Position numbers and translations under genes: made by a program | Source of the DNA: Myxococcus dinghuensis | GTDB lineage: Bacteria > Myxococcota > Myxococcia > Myxococcales > Myxococcaceae | DNA: 64,000 nt | Reading direction: 5' to 3' | Assembly: GCF_024198235.1 (NCBI RefSeq) | Contig: NZ_JAKCFB010000019.1 | Span: 62,001-126,000, forward strand | Shown here: piece after piece, positions 63,591 to 64,000 of the stretch | How the letters are laid out: the number at the start of each line of letters is the position of its first letter | Numbering within the stretch: the stretch's first letter is position 1 | The notes under the pieces: generated by a model | Told to the model about the DNA's origin: nothing | What the model saw: the letters and a program-made list of their open reading frames with translations, nothing else | Databases searched by the model: none

Positions 63591-64000
63591 CCTTCGTCGA
63601 GCCGGGTCATCAGGTCCACGAGCTGCTCATCCGACAGCCGCGTCGCGGGAAGGTGGGACAGGGTGAGGCGCAACAGGCTTTCCTCCAGGAGTTCGCGCTG
63701 GCCCTGCTCCGCCGGGGCTCCGCGCTGGACGGCCTCGTAGCGCGTGCGCGCCCAGGCCGCCAGGGCCTCGTCGCCGAGCGTGCCCGACAGCCGCTCGGAC
63801 ACCTTCTGCCGCACCAGCGCGCGGGTGAGCAGGTCGGACGTCGTCGCGGCGCCGCCCCTCGCGCCCCGCCCCAGCGTCTTCGTCGGCCGAGGCTCCGCGT
63901 CCGCCTTCTCCGGCGGGGGCGCCACGCGGCCCAGCGTCTTCACGGACGCGCCCGGCCCCTTGGCCGGCGCCTTCGACGGCACCAGCGCGAGCGGGGCCTT
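63587..64000 (-). CDS. unknown protein, possibly 5'-truncated by the window edge
   Basis: The frame is open to the right edge; a GTG at 63982 is a possible start, giving 131 residues. The first part is Pro/Lys/Ala-rich and probably disordered. From about residue 48, TTSDLLTRALVRQKVSERLSG starts a helical segment with the rest of the protein, ending [10 protein letters not shown]. No family is recognised. It overlaps rsmB by 4 nt and is coupled to it. Confidence 0.55.
   Translation of the reverse strand, partial: KAPLALVPSKAPAKGPGASVKTLGRVAPPPEKADAEPRPTKTLGRGARGGAATTSDLLTRALVRQKVSERLSGTLGDEALAAWARTRYEAVQRGAPAEQGQRELLEESLLRLTLSHLPATRLSDEQLVDLMTRLDEG

Overview
The window is about 70% G+C, densely coded on both strands, and reads as chromosomal core of a myxobacterium (Myxococcota, probably the Myxococcaceae/Archangiaceae group). 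Support comes from a DUF2378/TIGR02265 protein (a paralogous family expanded in myxobacteria), very large low-complexity scaffold proteins, a DUF4388-like domain, many short-tailed convergent gene pairs and strong GC3 bias. I saw no rRNA, tRNA, CRISPR array, insertion sequence or prophage. The species cannot be named from the sequence alone.

Layout. 1-2.1 kb: end of an ExbD/TolR pair, a DUF2378 protein and a convergent membrane protein. 2.3-13.1 kb: comM-like AAA ATPase, type II NADH dehydrogenase, plsC acyltransferase, recA, and facing recA a minus-strand run pssA-cinA-membrane glycosyltransferase-DUF1285, then an alpha/beta hydrolase. 13.1-19.1 kb: a beta-helix lipoprotein with an internal 48-bp repeat array, HU, an M23 peptidase, threonine aldolase, nth and def. 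19.2-28.4 kb: priA followed after 15 nt by a 2328-residue protein (pseudo-receiver, array of W-[FS]-D repeats, very long coiled coil, DUF4388-like region, degenerate J-domain). 28.8-30.1 kb: a PadR regulator/siderophore-interacting reductase pair resembling E. coli NfeR/NfeF (YqjI/YqjH), with a 14-bp palindrome at the regulator start. 30.2-34.6 kb: small membrane protein, GNAT, an actinobacterial-looking secreted protein, galU with a periplasmic protein, and an outer-membrane protein. 34.6-40.2 kb: an 1881-residue TPR scaffold. 40.2-48.3 kb: GT2 glycosyltransferase, RluA-type pseudouridine synthase, M3-like metallopeptidase, several envelope proteins, a DUF2058 protein and glutaryl-CoA dehydrogenase. 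48.4-53 kb: fatty-acid hydroxylase, SDR, chemoreceptor and PP2C phosphatase. 53-57 kb: an unknown hydrophilic protein and a secreted lipase-like protein with a membrane-anchored partner whose 3' end is duplicated as 82-bp tandem repeats. 57-64 kb: aminotransferase, cysteine-free thioredoxin-fold protein, SDR, MJ1255-type glycosyltransferase, LysR regulator, rsmB and an unknown protein running off the edge.

Most genes are housekeeping (DNA repair and restart, translation, lipid and envelope synthesis). The most novel items are the priA-linked giant scaffold with its hierarchical 69/138-bp repeats, the lipase/partner pair with its 82-bp repeats, and the 1881-residue TPR scaffold. Start codons were chosen from ribosome-binding sites, overlaps and family conservation; many high-GC antisense open frames were discarded as shadows.
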